64,000 bases of DNA from Clavelina lepadiformis (lineage: Eukaryota > Chordata > Ascidiacea > Aplousobranchia > Clavelinidae). A model generated the notes under the pieces. It was given only the letters and a program-made list of their open reading frames with translations. It had not been told where the DNA came from and searched no databases. Position numbers and translations under genes: made by a program. The stretch's first letter is position 1. Every line of letters starts with the position of its first letter. Of the stretch, positions 11,935 to 26,900 are shown piece by piece. Location of the stretch: contig NC_135244.1 of assembly GCF_947623445.1 (NCBI RefSeq), positions 9,858,001 to 9,922,000 of the forward strand, in the 5' to 3' direction.

Positions 11935-14900
11935 CTAAAAAATAAATTACAATGACTATAAACAATATACAATGTAAGCTAGGAGAAAAAATAGCTATAA
12001 CTAAAATATCTTTATGAACGCGATGAAAATGAACGTTCCGGTGACTAGCACTTGTATACAAGGCCTTATGTTGTGTGGCAGTTGGATAGCAGTAGCTTCA
12101 TAAAGTTGTATGGAAATGGAGCATGATACTGTGGAATTACTATAGACAGCGAAAAGTTCATTTCGACATACATATACTGTATATATATGTTTGCGCATCG
12201 GTGCGTTGAAAGTTGAGGCTAAAGGAATTAAACCAGATAAAATCATAAAAATGAAAGAATAGTAATCTACCTGAAACGCAAGTTATTCCAAAAAGATTTG
12301 TGTGTTTCCATATGCCGCTGCTTCCGCAATAGTTCACAAATGTTCTATTTGTAATACTTCCGAACTGCACAAACTGATTCGACAAGCATGATATAGAATA
12401 TACAATATTTCCAGTTGAGCACGAAAGAGCAGTTTGTGTCAATCCTGCGCCTCCTGGCAGAAGCGGTCTTGATCCGCACACACTTACTTTAAAAACGGAT
12501 ATGCTATGATTATTTTGGCAGATCGTACATATAGTAAATATAGTATATATATATAAAGAGAATTCAATTGCTATCTTCGATCAAATTCACATTAGATTGC
12601 TAAAAACACAGAAAATAATTAAAAACGATACAAAATCTTTATACCAACTGCACTCACAGACGATGTTAATTGTAAAGGAACACTGAGTTGTACGGCCGTC
12701 TTCATCAGTAGCTGAGTAAGTGATAACGTGTTTACCTAGAGCAAGCGTAGCCGGAGAAGTGATATTAGGTGTTGTGATGTTCAGGGTCTCTGCATCTGAA
12801 AAAAAAGGATCGTCATCGTCAGGACCTTCTCGATCGACGCAGTGAGCGCACTTCATTGAAAAAAAGTATTAAACGCACAAAGTCTTTTATGAGGTAACAC
12901 GTGATATTCTATTATTTTTATAATTATTATTGCTCTATATAATTATTAGTTAATATATAGTTACTCAGAGTAACGGTTTTGGACTAGGAAATCTTTTGAA
13001 ACTGACTTACCGGTCCTGTCATCCGTCCAAATAGGAGGCTTCCAGCTTGCGTTAGCCATAAGTGGGCAAGAAGTAATCTTTAATTTTATGTCGGCTGGAC
13101 AAGTGTGTCCGTATGAAGGTGGTCGGTTTGCTGTGTTTTATGAAGAAGCAAAAATTTTATCTCCATAATCATTTCAAAAGATACAAAAACGGAAGTTGAT
13201 AAAAATCACCGCGTTTTTCGCATTCATTTTGTCTGCGTGTAAAGCCATTTTGACAATCGCAATCCCAGAAAAAACTTGATGTTGCCAGACATAATTGTGC
13301 ACACGAGTTGGCTTGACAAGGGTTCCGTAGCCCACCTTTTAAAAACGGCTTTATAAATATATAGACTATACGCAATGATAAAAAGGCAATATGTCCTGCT
13401 TTGAGAAATTAATTAGAATTGAAAATATGAAAACCTTTAATTAACTCCATATAGCATAAACTTAAAATGGTTTTTTTTCCTTACCTAAAGTTTCTCTATA
13501 ATAAGAAGTACTAAAAACCGACATCGACGTAATGTGACCTAGTATCTGGCTATTCGGACCAAAATTTGAAAGAACTAGGTTTGAAACTCGTTTGAGTGAA
13601 CCATCGTATAAAAAGAATGCACGGTCCCTATCGGCCGTAAACCTGTTATTTATTGGAACAAGCGGATTAGTCTGAATAAATTTGGCATGGGTTCAATGGT
13701 GATACGGACTATACCGGCATCACATCTTTATCAGAAACAGTTGAATGACATTATTTAACTTAAAAGAAACTGTACATATTCATACAAGAATGTTTTTTAG
13801 TTAAACTTTTTTTAATTTTCTTGCGTTTTAATCATAAGTTGCATGTATTGTTACAATGTTTTACTATATAAGCGTAACACCGGAATACTTGCTGCCTTTG
13901 CCGGACTGCATAAAGCTTAGGGTGCTTACTGAGATATAGTTCCAACATTTAGCTGTCCTTCATAATTTAAGGTAAAATCAGCCGGAGCAGATAGATTTGT
14001 AAGAGTATATCCAAAAATAGAACCATTTCCAACAATCGAATATAGAGAAGAAACTGTGTAAGGTACAACAACGAGAAATTTTTGTAAAGTTCGTATTCAC
14101 TGCAGGGCTTATTATTATGTTTGAAAGCAACACCTCATGAATATGTTAGAAATGTTTTGTATTGATTTCACCAAATTTCTTTACTGACCGGTCGAAATTG
14201 TGAATAATCCAAAAGACTTCCTCGTTTTTTTTTCACCAGACCCGTCAAAAGCAATATAAACGAGTGTTTTTCTACCACTTTGATCTTGTTCAAGAAAAAC
14301 CACTAACCTGCAAATAAAATTGAAACAAACGTATAGTAAAGAAAACAACGAGCACATTTTAATCATTAAATTAAAGATACTTACAATCTTTATAATAGTT
14401 TCTTAGTTATTCTATACATTGTACAATGTACATGATGCAAAAGCTTTAAGCTAAAACTCAGCTTACTTTTGTCTAATATCTAAGTCTATTTTTAGAATTG
14501 AAGATTGATTTCGTGTTTTGTAAATGGTCTTTAAAAAAAGACCTTCGCTATTCACAACGTAAATAACATCTTTTGCAGCATGGTTTGTTGCAAGCAAGTA
14601 AAGGTAACCAGTTTGCGGATCCACCTGTATATCCTTCACTGTAAACAACAAATTCATATTTTGGCTATTTTAATCCGAACGGTAGTGCAGTATATTGTAG
14701 CAATAAGATTTTGGTTACATTGCGTAAAAGTTGTGGTTTGAATTTACCTTTAATTCCGTCAAGAATTTTGCTCGAATTTAAACCATCAACGTTTGCCTTA
14801 AATACTTGAGAATTTGCAAAGTCAGACCAGTAAATGAAGCCATTGGCCGTGTTGGGTGCAGCTGCGCGGACACTAGCGTTTGAAGCTAAATATACAAATA

Positions 14901-17900
14901 GTACGTTGCAGTTTGAAGAAAAGCGATTCACAGAAGACAAGAAAGGTTGCTTACCAAAAACCTTTATTAACTTTTGTTTATAAGATAGGTTTTATATATC
15001 CCTTACGTGTAGGTAGAATAGAGAAGTGAGAGGCATTGCTGGCTAGCAAAGGAATCTTGAAGATTTTTTCGCCACCAACCACCAACAAGAAGTCATCAAA
15101 CACTTCATACTGAGTATCTTTATAAAGGCGTCATTATATGGTGACGTCATAATTGTATGCGCAAAGGCTTCTTACAGTCTTTGCATTAAAATGCAATAGG
15201 CTCATTAATGTAATTGTTTCCTACTGTAAGACAAACAAATGATACATGCAGCTATGTTTTCGGTAATATTCACTTGAAAATTTACCGTTCATTATGGCAA
15301 TGCTTTCCGCGGTACACTCAATACCAAATAGGTTAGAATATGTCCATCCGCTTTCCGTACATCTGTTAATAAGACTTTGTCCGGAAACGTTACCAAAGGT
15401 AACTAAGCGATTTTTCGGACAAGTTATTGCGTACCGCAGCTCATTTTGGAAACAGTTTGACTGTGCCTGTATAATGTTACTTGCAAAAGGGGTTTGAGGT
15501 TGAGCTCCGCAGCCTTTTGCTGAATAGATTTTAAAACAAATTAATTTGGAAAAGAATGAACTTTACCTAAAAGTCAACTTTTAAAAACGTGAATTTTGAT
15601 AAAAAGCTTTACTTGAAACGGTGACTAAAATATTGCATCGTCCTGTATTTCCCGCGCTGTCTGTTGCTGTGTACATTAACTTGTGAACTCCGACTTTGAA
15701 GATCGCTGGTGAGGTGATGTTTGGCGACACAACTACAAGGTCAGCCGGATCTACATTAACGTATCGTGATTTAATTTTCCGTTATAGTCTGAACAAGATC
15801 ACGATTAACACTCAATATTTGATATTATTTTTACACCATTAACTGCCTGTCGGCTGTAATAAAGTATGTTTGAATATCGTAACAATATAGATCTACACTA
15901 TAGTAACTTATTGCGCTAACAGCCTCTTAAGTGCAAAGCCTTATCATTCAAATGTAAACCATATGATTTATAGCTATATTTTGGGCATTTCAGCAGCACT
16001 AATTAAACGCACTTGTATGATCATCGTTCCAAACAGGAGATGTCCAAGTAACGCTGGTAGTATTTTGACAAGTGGGTATTTCAACAGAAAAATCTGGTTG
16101 ACATGTCCTGCCAGCAGTGGGAGCAATATCATCTATATATAATCAAAACGTTTGAGCGAGAGTAAAACTCATATGAGCATGCACAACTTATAGTAGTGTA
16201 GTTACTAAGTAATCCAAAGTAACACTGTTTGACATGCTCGTTATACTATTGTAGTTGCTGTTGCAATACAGATCAAAACGAAGCAATAGGGAAGACATTG
16301 GTCGACAGCAAAACCAGTTGTTCGAACAATAGATTGCCATTTGTGTTGTCTTATAGTTAGCGGAAATAATATCCAAATTCTTTTTGTATATTTTGTCAAA
16401 CACTATCACCTGTCACAACACAAAATATTAGCCTATACCTGGGCGTCTTTTGGTACAATTACCGTCCTTTTCGTGATACCCATCACCACAATCACAATCA
16501 CGGGTTGTACTTGATGTTGCAAGACATAAGTGAGAACAAGACGGACGTGTGTTTTTACAAGGATTTGTAAGGTTTACTTCAACAAGTGAAAATAAAAAGA
16601 TATTAAAATTTTTAAAGTATATGCAATTTGCTATAATTTTCTCAGGAAAATGAATTAAAATTTATGTTTTAAAAACCGATAAAATCTAGCAATTGTGTTA
16701 CCAAGGAATTGTCTGTTGTGGTAGTAACTGTAGGGTTTGATGGACGTGACATTTCCTAGTAAAGGAATATTGTCAAATGTTCGGATAGTGCTGCCATTCG
16801 TGGAAGAAACCTTAAGGAATCCATCGTAAAAGTACAACGCGTTGTTAAAAGCCTGCATCCTGCAAAAAGTCGTCGCAAAAAATGTTTACAAAGACAACAG
16901 TGGTTATTTTAGGTGGAAATGGTAATTTTGTGTCTTCCTTGTGAAATGATCGAACATTCTCATGAAGTAATGGCACGACTCAACCCAACTGCAACTTCAT
17001 TTTACGATTTGACTTTAATGAATTGTGCATTAGAACGAACTAACCTGGTTGAGGATGTAATAATAACTGGAAACGACGACTGTGATATTAGCGACCCAGT
17101 TTCATTAAATGTGCTAAGTCGCCACACTTGAAGCTCCGTATCGGATGGAAACACCAGTAACTTATCACCTTTCAGTAAAACAATGATAACTTTCTTAAGG
17201 TGTAGCCTATTTGATTTGTGATTACGCAATAAAGTTGATTAACTTCTCACCACTTTGATCTATTGTGAATGTGATTGCTGTGCCAAACAACTGTGACTGT
17301 GATCCATCAAAACGCATTCTACCCAATTTTGATCCATTGTTGTTAACGGTTACATAATATAAAAATCTGCAACAAAATTTTATGTCTTAGGTAGCTTTAC
17401 GTATACAGTAGAATTCGCCTATATCGACACCTCAAGGGAGTGAAGAAAAAATGTTGATATAGGCGAAGTGTCGATGTAGAGTTGTAGACGAATCGATATA
17501 AATTGTTCCTAAATTCCGGTTTTCGTTCCATGTAAGGGCCTGGTGAGGGTAAAATGTGTACTCTAATCAGCACTGCCGCTTAATTTTATGCTTTCGCGTA
17601 CACTACGGCAAAGAGCAACACAAACAAGATCGTGAAAAATAATTAATGGTAGTTGTATTTACACGTAATACGCACGCAGACGGTACTGATGCGGAGCAGT
17701 ATGGCGTTACTTCAGTAAGGTACAGTGCAGTATTTACTTCCTTGCAAAAAATCGCTAATTTTTTCTGTTTTGTTTTTTGCGACAGCTTTGTTCAACACAT
17801 GTTGCTGAATTTTTGTTAGCGAATGAAAGACTTCTTGGTTGTCGTCGCTGCTTCTAAGGTAGCGATCAAATTTCCTGATTGTTGCCAACATGCTATTGCG

Positions 17901-20900
17901 TCTAAAATGACGATTTGTGGACACTGTTTAAGTCGTAATAAGTCATAGTGACATCATAATTACGTCAAATACGACTAGGCAACCTAAACCGTCATACGAT
18001 AACGTCATAAAGTCGTAAGTGGGACTACGTCCCGGAGTGAAAAGAAGAGCTATACAACTGTCAGTATAAACGAACAAAATGTTCTGGGGGATCAAAAAGG
18101 TGTGGATAAAGCCGAAGTCGATATAGGCGAATTCTATTGTACTATGAAAAACCACAAGTATGACGTAGTCGATGAAGAAAAAGTTATTATTATAGTTTAC
18201 TATAGTTTATAAGTCTAAGCAGAGTGTATTTAAACTAGTTTACAGCAAACTGTCAAACCGGAACTAAACCTAAACCTTTTAACCGGATTGTGCTGAATGA
18301 TTTTGAGAAATTAAATGGGAATTATAGAATTCAATATATGGGTCCATTAAGTTTTTCTGAACTAAAACCGAATTTGCATCAGCAATAAAACCAAAGAAGA
18401 AAAAACTCGAATCGAAGTCGAACTTTTCTTGGCAGCGACAACTTCATAACAGCTATTGAAAACGTGTTTCTGATTGTTGTATTACTAAGCTAACGTAGTG
18501 CCATAATAAGAAATTAAAAACAGCAACGGTTACCTTTAATTGCAAAAATAAAATTAACAAATATTTAAACAAACAATTTATTAATCAAAAATATTTTTTG
18601 GGAAAAGAAATGTCTGGAGATGGAAGAAACAAGCAGGAATGTACCACATATCATAACTTTACATCCAAGTTTGAAAAAACAAGGTCAACTTTCAAGGTCA
18701 AAAATGCAATAGTGAATGAAGAAAATTGGAAAAGATCGGAAGGCTATGATAATAAAGCAATACTGAGTCGGCGAGAGAAACATACTGAAAAATTATAGAG
18801 GTAGACAACCAACTGACCGACCGCAGGAGGGAGTTGAGTATGCAAAGCCACAACTTGATACTCTGTAAAAATTGACATGAGCCATCAAACAATTATTTAT
18901 CTGTCAAAAAAACATCAGGACTTGATGAAATACCAACAGGATTATTCTAAGACCTGTCCCGGTTCCTGCATTAGCAGCTTTATGTCATAGCATATATGGA
19001 AATTACAAAAGTGGCCAAAAGACTGAAAGAGATTGATTTATATATCAATTCACGAAAAGGTGAAACTTTACTATGCTCAAATTATCGAGCCAAACTCCTT
19101 TGTACGACAAATAATCAAAATTATTTTAAAAATCATTCAAAAACGCCCTGGTACAGTCATCGACAAGAAAATGCCAAATGATCAGACTGGAGGTTTCGGA
19201 AAAGGAGGAGGTGTCATCGTGACCACATTGCAAACGTGATATGATATGCAAACCGGTTTTTGATGTTATCCAACACAAGAGACTCAGGAAATCTTAGGAT
19301 TACATGGGAACACCAATGCGGTCGTGAGATCTCAAGAGATCATTATTTCACGACCAGAAAGCCACAGCCCAGAAACGTAAGGATATATACAACATACAAG
19401 GTTCAAAATGAGAAAAGAAATACTTCAAGGATGCATCCTATCACCCTCAGCATTTAAAGAGTATTTGCAAAGCAGTCATGCGAAATCCGGTTTAAACGAT
19501 ACTGGCATTGTGGTAAAACTAGATGGCAAAAACATCAATAAACGAAGATACGCGGACGATTCAACTTTATTGGCCGAAATTGCACATAATCTTATAGGTG
19601 TTTAATCATGAGCATGAAAGAGGAAAGCGACTGAACTGGGCTACACCTCAACAAACGGAAAGCAAAATTTTTAATACTTAAAAAGCGGAGAACATCAAAA
19701 TAAAGATTAAAAATGAAGAAATTAACATGGTGAAAGAATCCATATTCCTACAGAGTTCAAAATACGTTATGACACCATCAGCAGCTTACCATAGAGACTA
19801 AAAGAACAGCACTGGGCAAGAATGACCTTGACTTGACTTCTTCTTGTTTGTATATAAGCCGGTCAGGATTAATGCCCGCGAAGATAGGAGGATTGTCTGA
19901 TTGAGGAGGAATGGTGAGGGACGCATACATCCAGTCACAGTATAGACTAACGCGGTTTACGATGGTGTCAATTTGATGAGCGTGTGTACTGCGACACTAG
20001 ATAGATGTGCAGTACTCAGCGGAAAAGCGGACTGTAGGGTTGGAGCAGCTGTATGAAGAGTTCACGTTTTGCTTCCTTGTTGTTAAGATGAAAATATGCC
20101 AACACAGTTTTGATTTTGCTGAGCTTTAATTTCCATTTCTGGAGGTAAGGCTATATATAAGATAGTCATAACTTGGCAAAGAGTCCCCTCCACTGTTTCC
20201 CATTTCCTTGCCGAAAGTTCAGTCGCCAGTTCGTCCGCGTAGGCGTACTTGTTAACGACATCGTGTTCGGTAGGTCATATATGTGTAAATGTCATGTTAA
20301 AGAGGAGGTAGGCCCGGACCGATCTTTGATGGGACGCCGTTCTTAAGCCGTCACAGCCTGTTTCGTTGTCCGCGACCCTTAGTGAGAGTAAAGCTCCGGT
20401 TACAGGCAAGATCCATGATTACCCGGACCATATGCCTGTTTAGGACCAGATGGAGCAGCTTGCAAGCATGGCCGCAGTGTATCGTATCGGGCCTAGGCTG
20501 CTGTAGGGTCTAAAAGAACAACGCCGACCTTTTCTTTAGATATATGTATGATACACTTCCACTGACAATTTTCTCCTACAAGCAATTGGCTATTATAAAT
20601 GCCATACCAACAGTAAACTAAAGTTAAGACATTCTGTAAGCAACGCGGGAAGATGAAGAAATATTTTGTCATTTTCAAATGGTCACACCCAAGTTAGGAC
20701 TGAGCAGAATATGTATAACCTTGCCTATAGGAGATATCACGATGGTTCTAAAGAACAACCTGTAAGGCTGTTACCGGAATGAAACTTCCGCTCTTGAAGC
20801 ACTTAACAAATTAGTAAGAAAAAGAAATTAAAGATCTGTTGGCCTTAACTTCATATATAGCAAATTTGAAAGAAATATTGTGTCGTATATGAGACATACA

Positions 20901-23900
20901 GTACCTTACTAGAGTTAAACCATTTTTAAACGCGGTTCGACAGCTTGGTTTATGGGACTAAAATTGATTGAGAGATAATGTAAATGGTAACTAAAGTTTC
21001 GTTGTGCTTATATGTATGATAGTCAATCATAACAACATAGAAACATACTTTTGCCGAAGGTCCAACTCTATCTTCAATATAATCTCTCCTTGGTTTACCT
21101 TGAAAAGCGTTTTCCAATACAAGCCATCTTTGTTTACTGCGTAAATTCTGTCCCTTTCACGCAGATTTGCAGTCACATACACGTTTCCAGTTAAGTCATC
21201 CACCTCTATTTGTCGAACTGAGATTAATGAGAAAGTTGTTAAATACAATTTAACAAATTGGGTGCACTCAAGGTATGTGAAAAACGAACTTCTTAATCGC
21301 GGGTCTGAAATCTGGACAATCCAATTTAAGATAAATTTTGCTTACTGCTTAATCCATAGATAAGAGGAGTATTTTTTGTTTCGCCAAGAAACGTTTTCCA
21401 GAAAGTGGAGTTTGCGAGATCGGACCAGTAAAGTGCAGAAGTTGCCATGTTGACAGCAGCAGAAAAAGCCGAAGAATTGCTGGCTAAAAATATTGAAAGT
21501 AAATCAAGATGATCATTAACAACAGTTAACCAATAAATCAACAGAACGATATCAGACATACGATGATAAATAGTTCTAAATTACTAACGTAAATGCTGGA
21601 TGGTGGTTGAAGCTGAGGAACCACCTACAGACAATGGAATCTTTAGTATTCTTGCATTGCTCACAACTATGAGGAGGTTATCGGTCAAGTTTTGAGGATC
21701 TAGTAAATGTACAGTATGTTGCATAACTATAGGTGATATATACTGCTCATAAATGTGGTGAGCCATTGGTTATAGTGCAAAATACACAAGCAAATGCTAA
21801 GCTTACGTAAAAGTAACTATATATTGTATAGCATAAAAAAAAAACACTATCGAACACTACCAAATTACATCTTTGGATAAATTATTGTAACCGGAAGTCT
21901 ATGTTATGTAACTTTTCTTACTGTCGTCTGGTATACATTCCAAGCCATAAAGGTTTACGTATTTCCATAATCCCTGTTTTGTGCAAGTATTTGTGAAAGT
22001 TTTATTGGTCAGATTACCAAATTTCACTTCAAATAACGGTGGGCAATTGATCGTGTACCATCGATGCGTGTTTGAGCATTGTGTGGAAGATTGCGTGAAG
22101 TCGAAATTTGTTGGAAGTAAAGGTCTCGAGCCGCAGCCAATGTTTTCTTTGTAGACAAAAACGGATAAGTTTTAATTATCTCCAAACGGATTTTTGGAAA
22201 ACTAAATAACTTATGAATAATAACCTGTTTGACATTTGTACCTCTCTGCATTCACAGATATTGTTGAGAACGGCATTAAGTACTGAGTTTTACTTACCTT
22301 CAACACTTATGGTAAAGGTGCATATTCCGGTTTTTCCTTCGCTGTCGGTTGCGGTGTAGTTCAATGTATAGCTACTGATATTAAGAAAAACTGGGGACGT
22401 AAAATTTGGTGAAGTCAGAATGAGATTGCTGGCATCTATTGATAGTCAAAAAGTATTAATTCTAAGAGATTGCAAGGTATATTTTGGATTAAGTTTTGGG
22501 GTAACTTATGTTGCAGGGGTCAAAATATTATGGAAACAGATATATGTAATCATGACGTACATCGTTTTATAATCTATATGGAAACTAACTTGTTCGATCA
22601 TCAATCCATTGTGGAACGGTCCAATTCACACTTGCACCTTCACAAGTTTGAGCAGGAATTCGCATATTTCTAGGACATGTGGGTCCCGCTGACGGTGGAG
22701 AATCTAAAAAATATACTTTGCAATTCTTTTGATTTATTTTTTCAAATTATATTTACATTTCAGTTTATGTAGAATTTTTTATTTCTTTTCGGTATAGTAG
22801 CTGTCTAGAAGGTACCTACGTGAAGTTGGATAACGGTAGGCCTACCCTGTTGGTTGCTTATTCAGGTACTTAATCAAAAAATGAATTTGATTACCAGTTT
22901 TATGTGGTTTCTTGTTTTGTTAGTTGTAAGCAAATGAAGTCGGTTACATGTTATTTTGTTGCTTATTCATTTATACTAATTCGAAGATTAAGTTATTTAC
23001 CGATAGTAAATAAGTAATCAAATAAATAATCCGGAAATTACATGCATGGCAACCAACTTCACGCCAGTCTAGTAAAGTCATGATTTGTTTTGGACAATAA
23101 TTTTTCCTGATCCGGTATTTCAGATTAACCTACACTTCGGTTATTTTGAAAAGAAACTTATTCTCAGTAAAGTCTTACTTGTAATTAGGTGGCTTGTTGT
23201 TTCACATCTTCTTCCATGAAAACCATTCTGACAATCACAATCATAAGTTATTTCCGATGTAGGAATACACAACTGAGCACAGTTTGTTAATCTACATGGA
23301 TTTCGAGCTGAACCTCCTGCAAATATTTCGATAAACATAAAAATTTAAAAAACATTTTGAGATAACACTGTTTGAAAATCTGTTTGTACAACGTTTTCGA
23401 TCCATAACAATCTTCTTTACACTTAAACTCAAAGAAAACAGAGCAGAAATACGCACGTATATGGAAATTTTCTGTAACACAGAAAGACATGCAGTCAAAA
23501 GTAAACAAACTTACCAACAAACCGTTGATAATGCGAAATGCTGAAAAACGATAAGGATGTTACCACTCCGCTGAGAACAGCAAGAGAATGATGAAATGGG
23601 CGAAAAGTGTTGTCAGACTCAAATGTCGCCACTTGAAAGTCATTTAGCCAATATACAGAACCGTTGAATGCCTTAAACCTTGTTTATAAATTGAAACATA
23701 GTAAAATATAGCAATGTGTGAAGCAGGAATTGAGTTCTATTGCATTAACGAGCAACGTAAGCAGCAGTTATAAGCTCTCATGATGATAGCAGCAAACCTG
23801 AAATCTCCTGTAGCATTGGAAGGGGTACATATGAATTTTCCGGAATTGTTTGTAGAAATATTTTTCTTACTCAAAGGTTGTTGCAAAATATAATTAGCTC

Positions 23901-26900
23901 CAGCGCACTTGGTTAAAGATTGTCCCTTTTTTTCCAAAAACAACCGGTTGGCTAAGTAAGTAAACCGTAAAATAACTCGTTTAAAATATCTCCTTTGTCA
24001 CAAAAAAAGGTGTCAATATAACCAGGAAAAAATAATATTATTGTCAATGCTAAAACAGTGGCATTTCTAACAGGGTTTTATAGATTACTGCGCACTTAAC
24101 TACAATTACTTTCTCATTAAAACAGTTATAATCAAATCTATTCACTTGCTGCGAAATCGACTGCACTAGAAAGTATGTTCGACGAAAGATTTCTCTCTTC
24201 CGATCCATCAAATCGCATCCTCCATAGCTCGAACGTGGTGTTGTCCGTTTTATCGATAACGTAGATATACCTTAAAACAATTGTATGTAAATCAAGTTTT
24301 GTCAAAAAAGTTGTTTTATTGACACGTCTGCAATATACGACATAATATGTTCAAATGGTTTTTACAAAGCTTACTTTTGAATGAGATCCAACTGCAAACT
24401 GCTCAAAACACTTGTTTTTCGTTTTGTTACAGTTTTCAAATATAATCCATTCTGATTCATCACCCAAATATGGCTTCTACTTTTGGACGTTTTACCAAGT
24501 ATAAAAATGTTCCCGGTTGTTGGGTCAATTTCTATTTCAGTTACTGTCAAAACATACTTGTACAATTAGTTGTTTCAGTTACTTTTTTATAACTATAATT
24601 TAACCAACAACATTTTAATTTGTTTAATTTTAATGTAACACACCGGCGTAAAGCTAGTTAGGCTATCGGTTTCCAGGTTACTTATTTACTGTTCGAGTGG
24701 TTTATGTATACGTTTTGCTTCCTCTTGTAAAGGCCATGTTTAAAAACAAAATCATAAAAGTAAGGTAAATTCAAATATGTTTATTCCAATTTAATTGGGT
24801 TTATGTAAATCAATATTAGGCTAATTGAAAAAGTTACAATAAAAGTAAGCATTTAAAATAAATTAAAATTAATTTATGTCAAAGCAAATAAAAAACTGAA
24901 ATGTGTTGCAAAGTCAACTATATAAACATAAATTCAAAACAATAGCACTAGCTCATTTATATTTGATATATATAATTTAGGTTACATTTATTTGATATAT
25001 GCAATTTAAGTTTAACTAACTTTCTGCTAAATAATTGGTAATTGACCTTAGGTTGATTTGCTGAATAATTAATTGGTGTCGTTTTTAAAATGTGTGGATT
25101 TAAAAAACAACCCATTGCTAATATCATCATTAAGAATAAACTCTTATAACACCGATTATTTGATGCAAGTTTAGTTTATATAATTTGTACCAAATATATA
25201 TAAAACTGGTGCCAATTTGTTTGAGGTTATATTGATGTATTTGAGTTTTTAAAAATATTTTGATTTTTATGAAATTAAGAGGTCAGACTAAACAAAAAAA
25301 AAAACTTGAATACGCACAAGAATGTTAAACATATCGAATCGTTCCTCGCGCGTAGGTTAACAAGGAACGCGTTCGAGTTTTAGGCAAAAGGGATCGTTCG
25401 AAAAGAAAGCGACATCCTCCTCCACAAGCCGCCCGGAAACCGAAACCCACCAATGCGTTCGCTACGTATTTGGGAAGGCGGTTGGGGACAGCGCAAAGTA
25501 CTTGTACTCTTGGAGATCCTACGTGTATTCGCTCACGAATCTGTTAAAAGCTAACGGTTGGAAATTGGAAGGACCTTTCTCAAACAGGAATGGAGCAAGA
25601 ATCAGTTGAAGAAGCCAAACGGTATCGCTTATATATTAAATGGATTTCTTAAACGAATTATTGTGGCTCCGGAGCTATTCAACTGGCTGATGGGTGGAAA
25701 CTCTTCTACTCCGGCGTCAGTCCAACAGTTTCTACCGAAGCATGTGTGGGAATGTTCAAAAGTTCACCGCTGGTAGATTGTGTAGATGAATGGAACCCTT
25801 TAGGAGGTAGAGTGTGCATATTGAAACTAAATTTAGTGGGCAGAGCCTGTTTTGTATACAGGTAGCCTATATGCCTCAAATTCAACGTCACAAAATCTCG
25901 AGTTTGTTGATGAAGTGGAGGCTGCCCTGCAGAGGGTGGAACCCATGAATCCACACTTCTCCTGGGAGCGTTCAGTGCACATGTTAGAACTGATAACCGT
26001 ATAGGTGTACATGGAAGAGTTTGATTGGTAAACATGGTGATACAGACCTTAACGAGAATGGAAGGTGTCTCTTACAGCTATGCTGTAAGAACGGTCTTAG
26101 CTTTATGAACATATTTTTTGCAAGACAGAAATGTGAACAAGTATACCTGGTACAGAGATAGTGCACAACAGCGGTCGTTGATAGATTTTTTATCGTTTCA
26201 GTCGACCTTTTTTCTTCTGTGGTAGACATTCGAGTTTAACGGGAAGCTTAGCTATCTATCACCACTTGAGTGTCTGCAACCTGCATTTCTTGAAAACTCT
26301 GGCACCCCAAGTTTTTATAAAACCAACTGGTCTTATAGAATCAAGTGGAAAGCCTTGGCAGACAAGGACGTACAAAAACATTTTGCTAGCAACATGTCAA
26401 TCAAGTTCAAGGAACTTTTAAAATGCACATAGGACATCAAGGTGGAATGGATGCTGTTAAAATCCGCGGTCCTAGCATCTGCTACCTGTACTTGCTGCGG
26501 ACGGAAACGGTTCGGTGTGGTAATAGTGAGAAAAGAAACCCATGGTGCAACCAAGGGGTTAAATAAATTATTCAAGCAAAGAAGGCGGCCTCGCAAAGCC
26601 TGACTCCATGATAGGTCTTCGTCTGCTTTGCGAGGTCTGCACTAAGGTGCGAAAAGCTGCAGCACAGGTAGTGAAACTGTCCAAACAGCAAGCCTGGAAG
26701 GAATTTGGACAAAACATGGAGTTCGACTACAGAACGGCTAATAAAGTAGGCTATTCTGGCTAACCATCCGCAAACTGTGTGGCAAAATATCGTCGGCTGT
26801 AAGTCGGTTCAAAACCAACAGGGTGGCCTCTTAAACAAAGAGGATAATATCCCTTGGTAGAGGAAAAGTTTTCTTTGAAGGTCTATTCAACCTTGTCGGA

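Noticed and set aside
12158..12270. Continuation of the sushi-like exon as a longer open frame
   Set aside because: A good donor at 12270 keeps phase with the stalk exon; the extension is intronic.
21584..21766. Treating module B or C of the minus-strand gene as a separate gene
   Set aside because: No signal-peptide exon precedes modules B or C, and the sushi-like exon of each preceding module joins in the correct phase to the next propeller exon.
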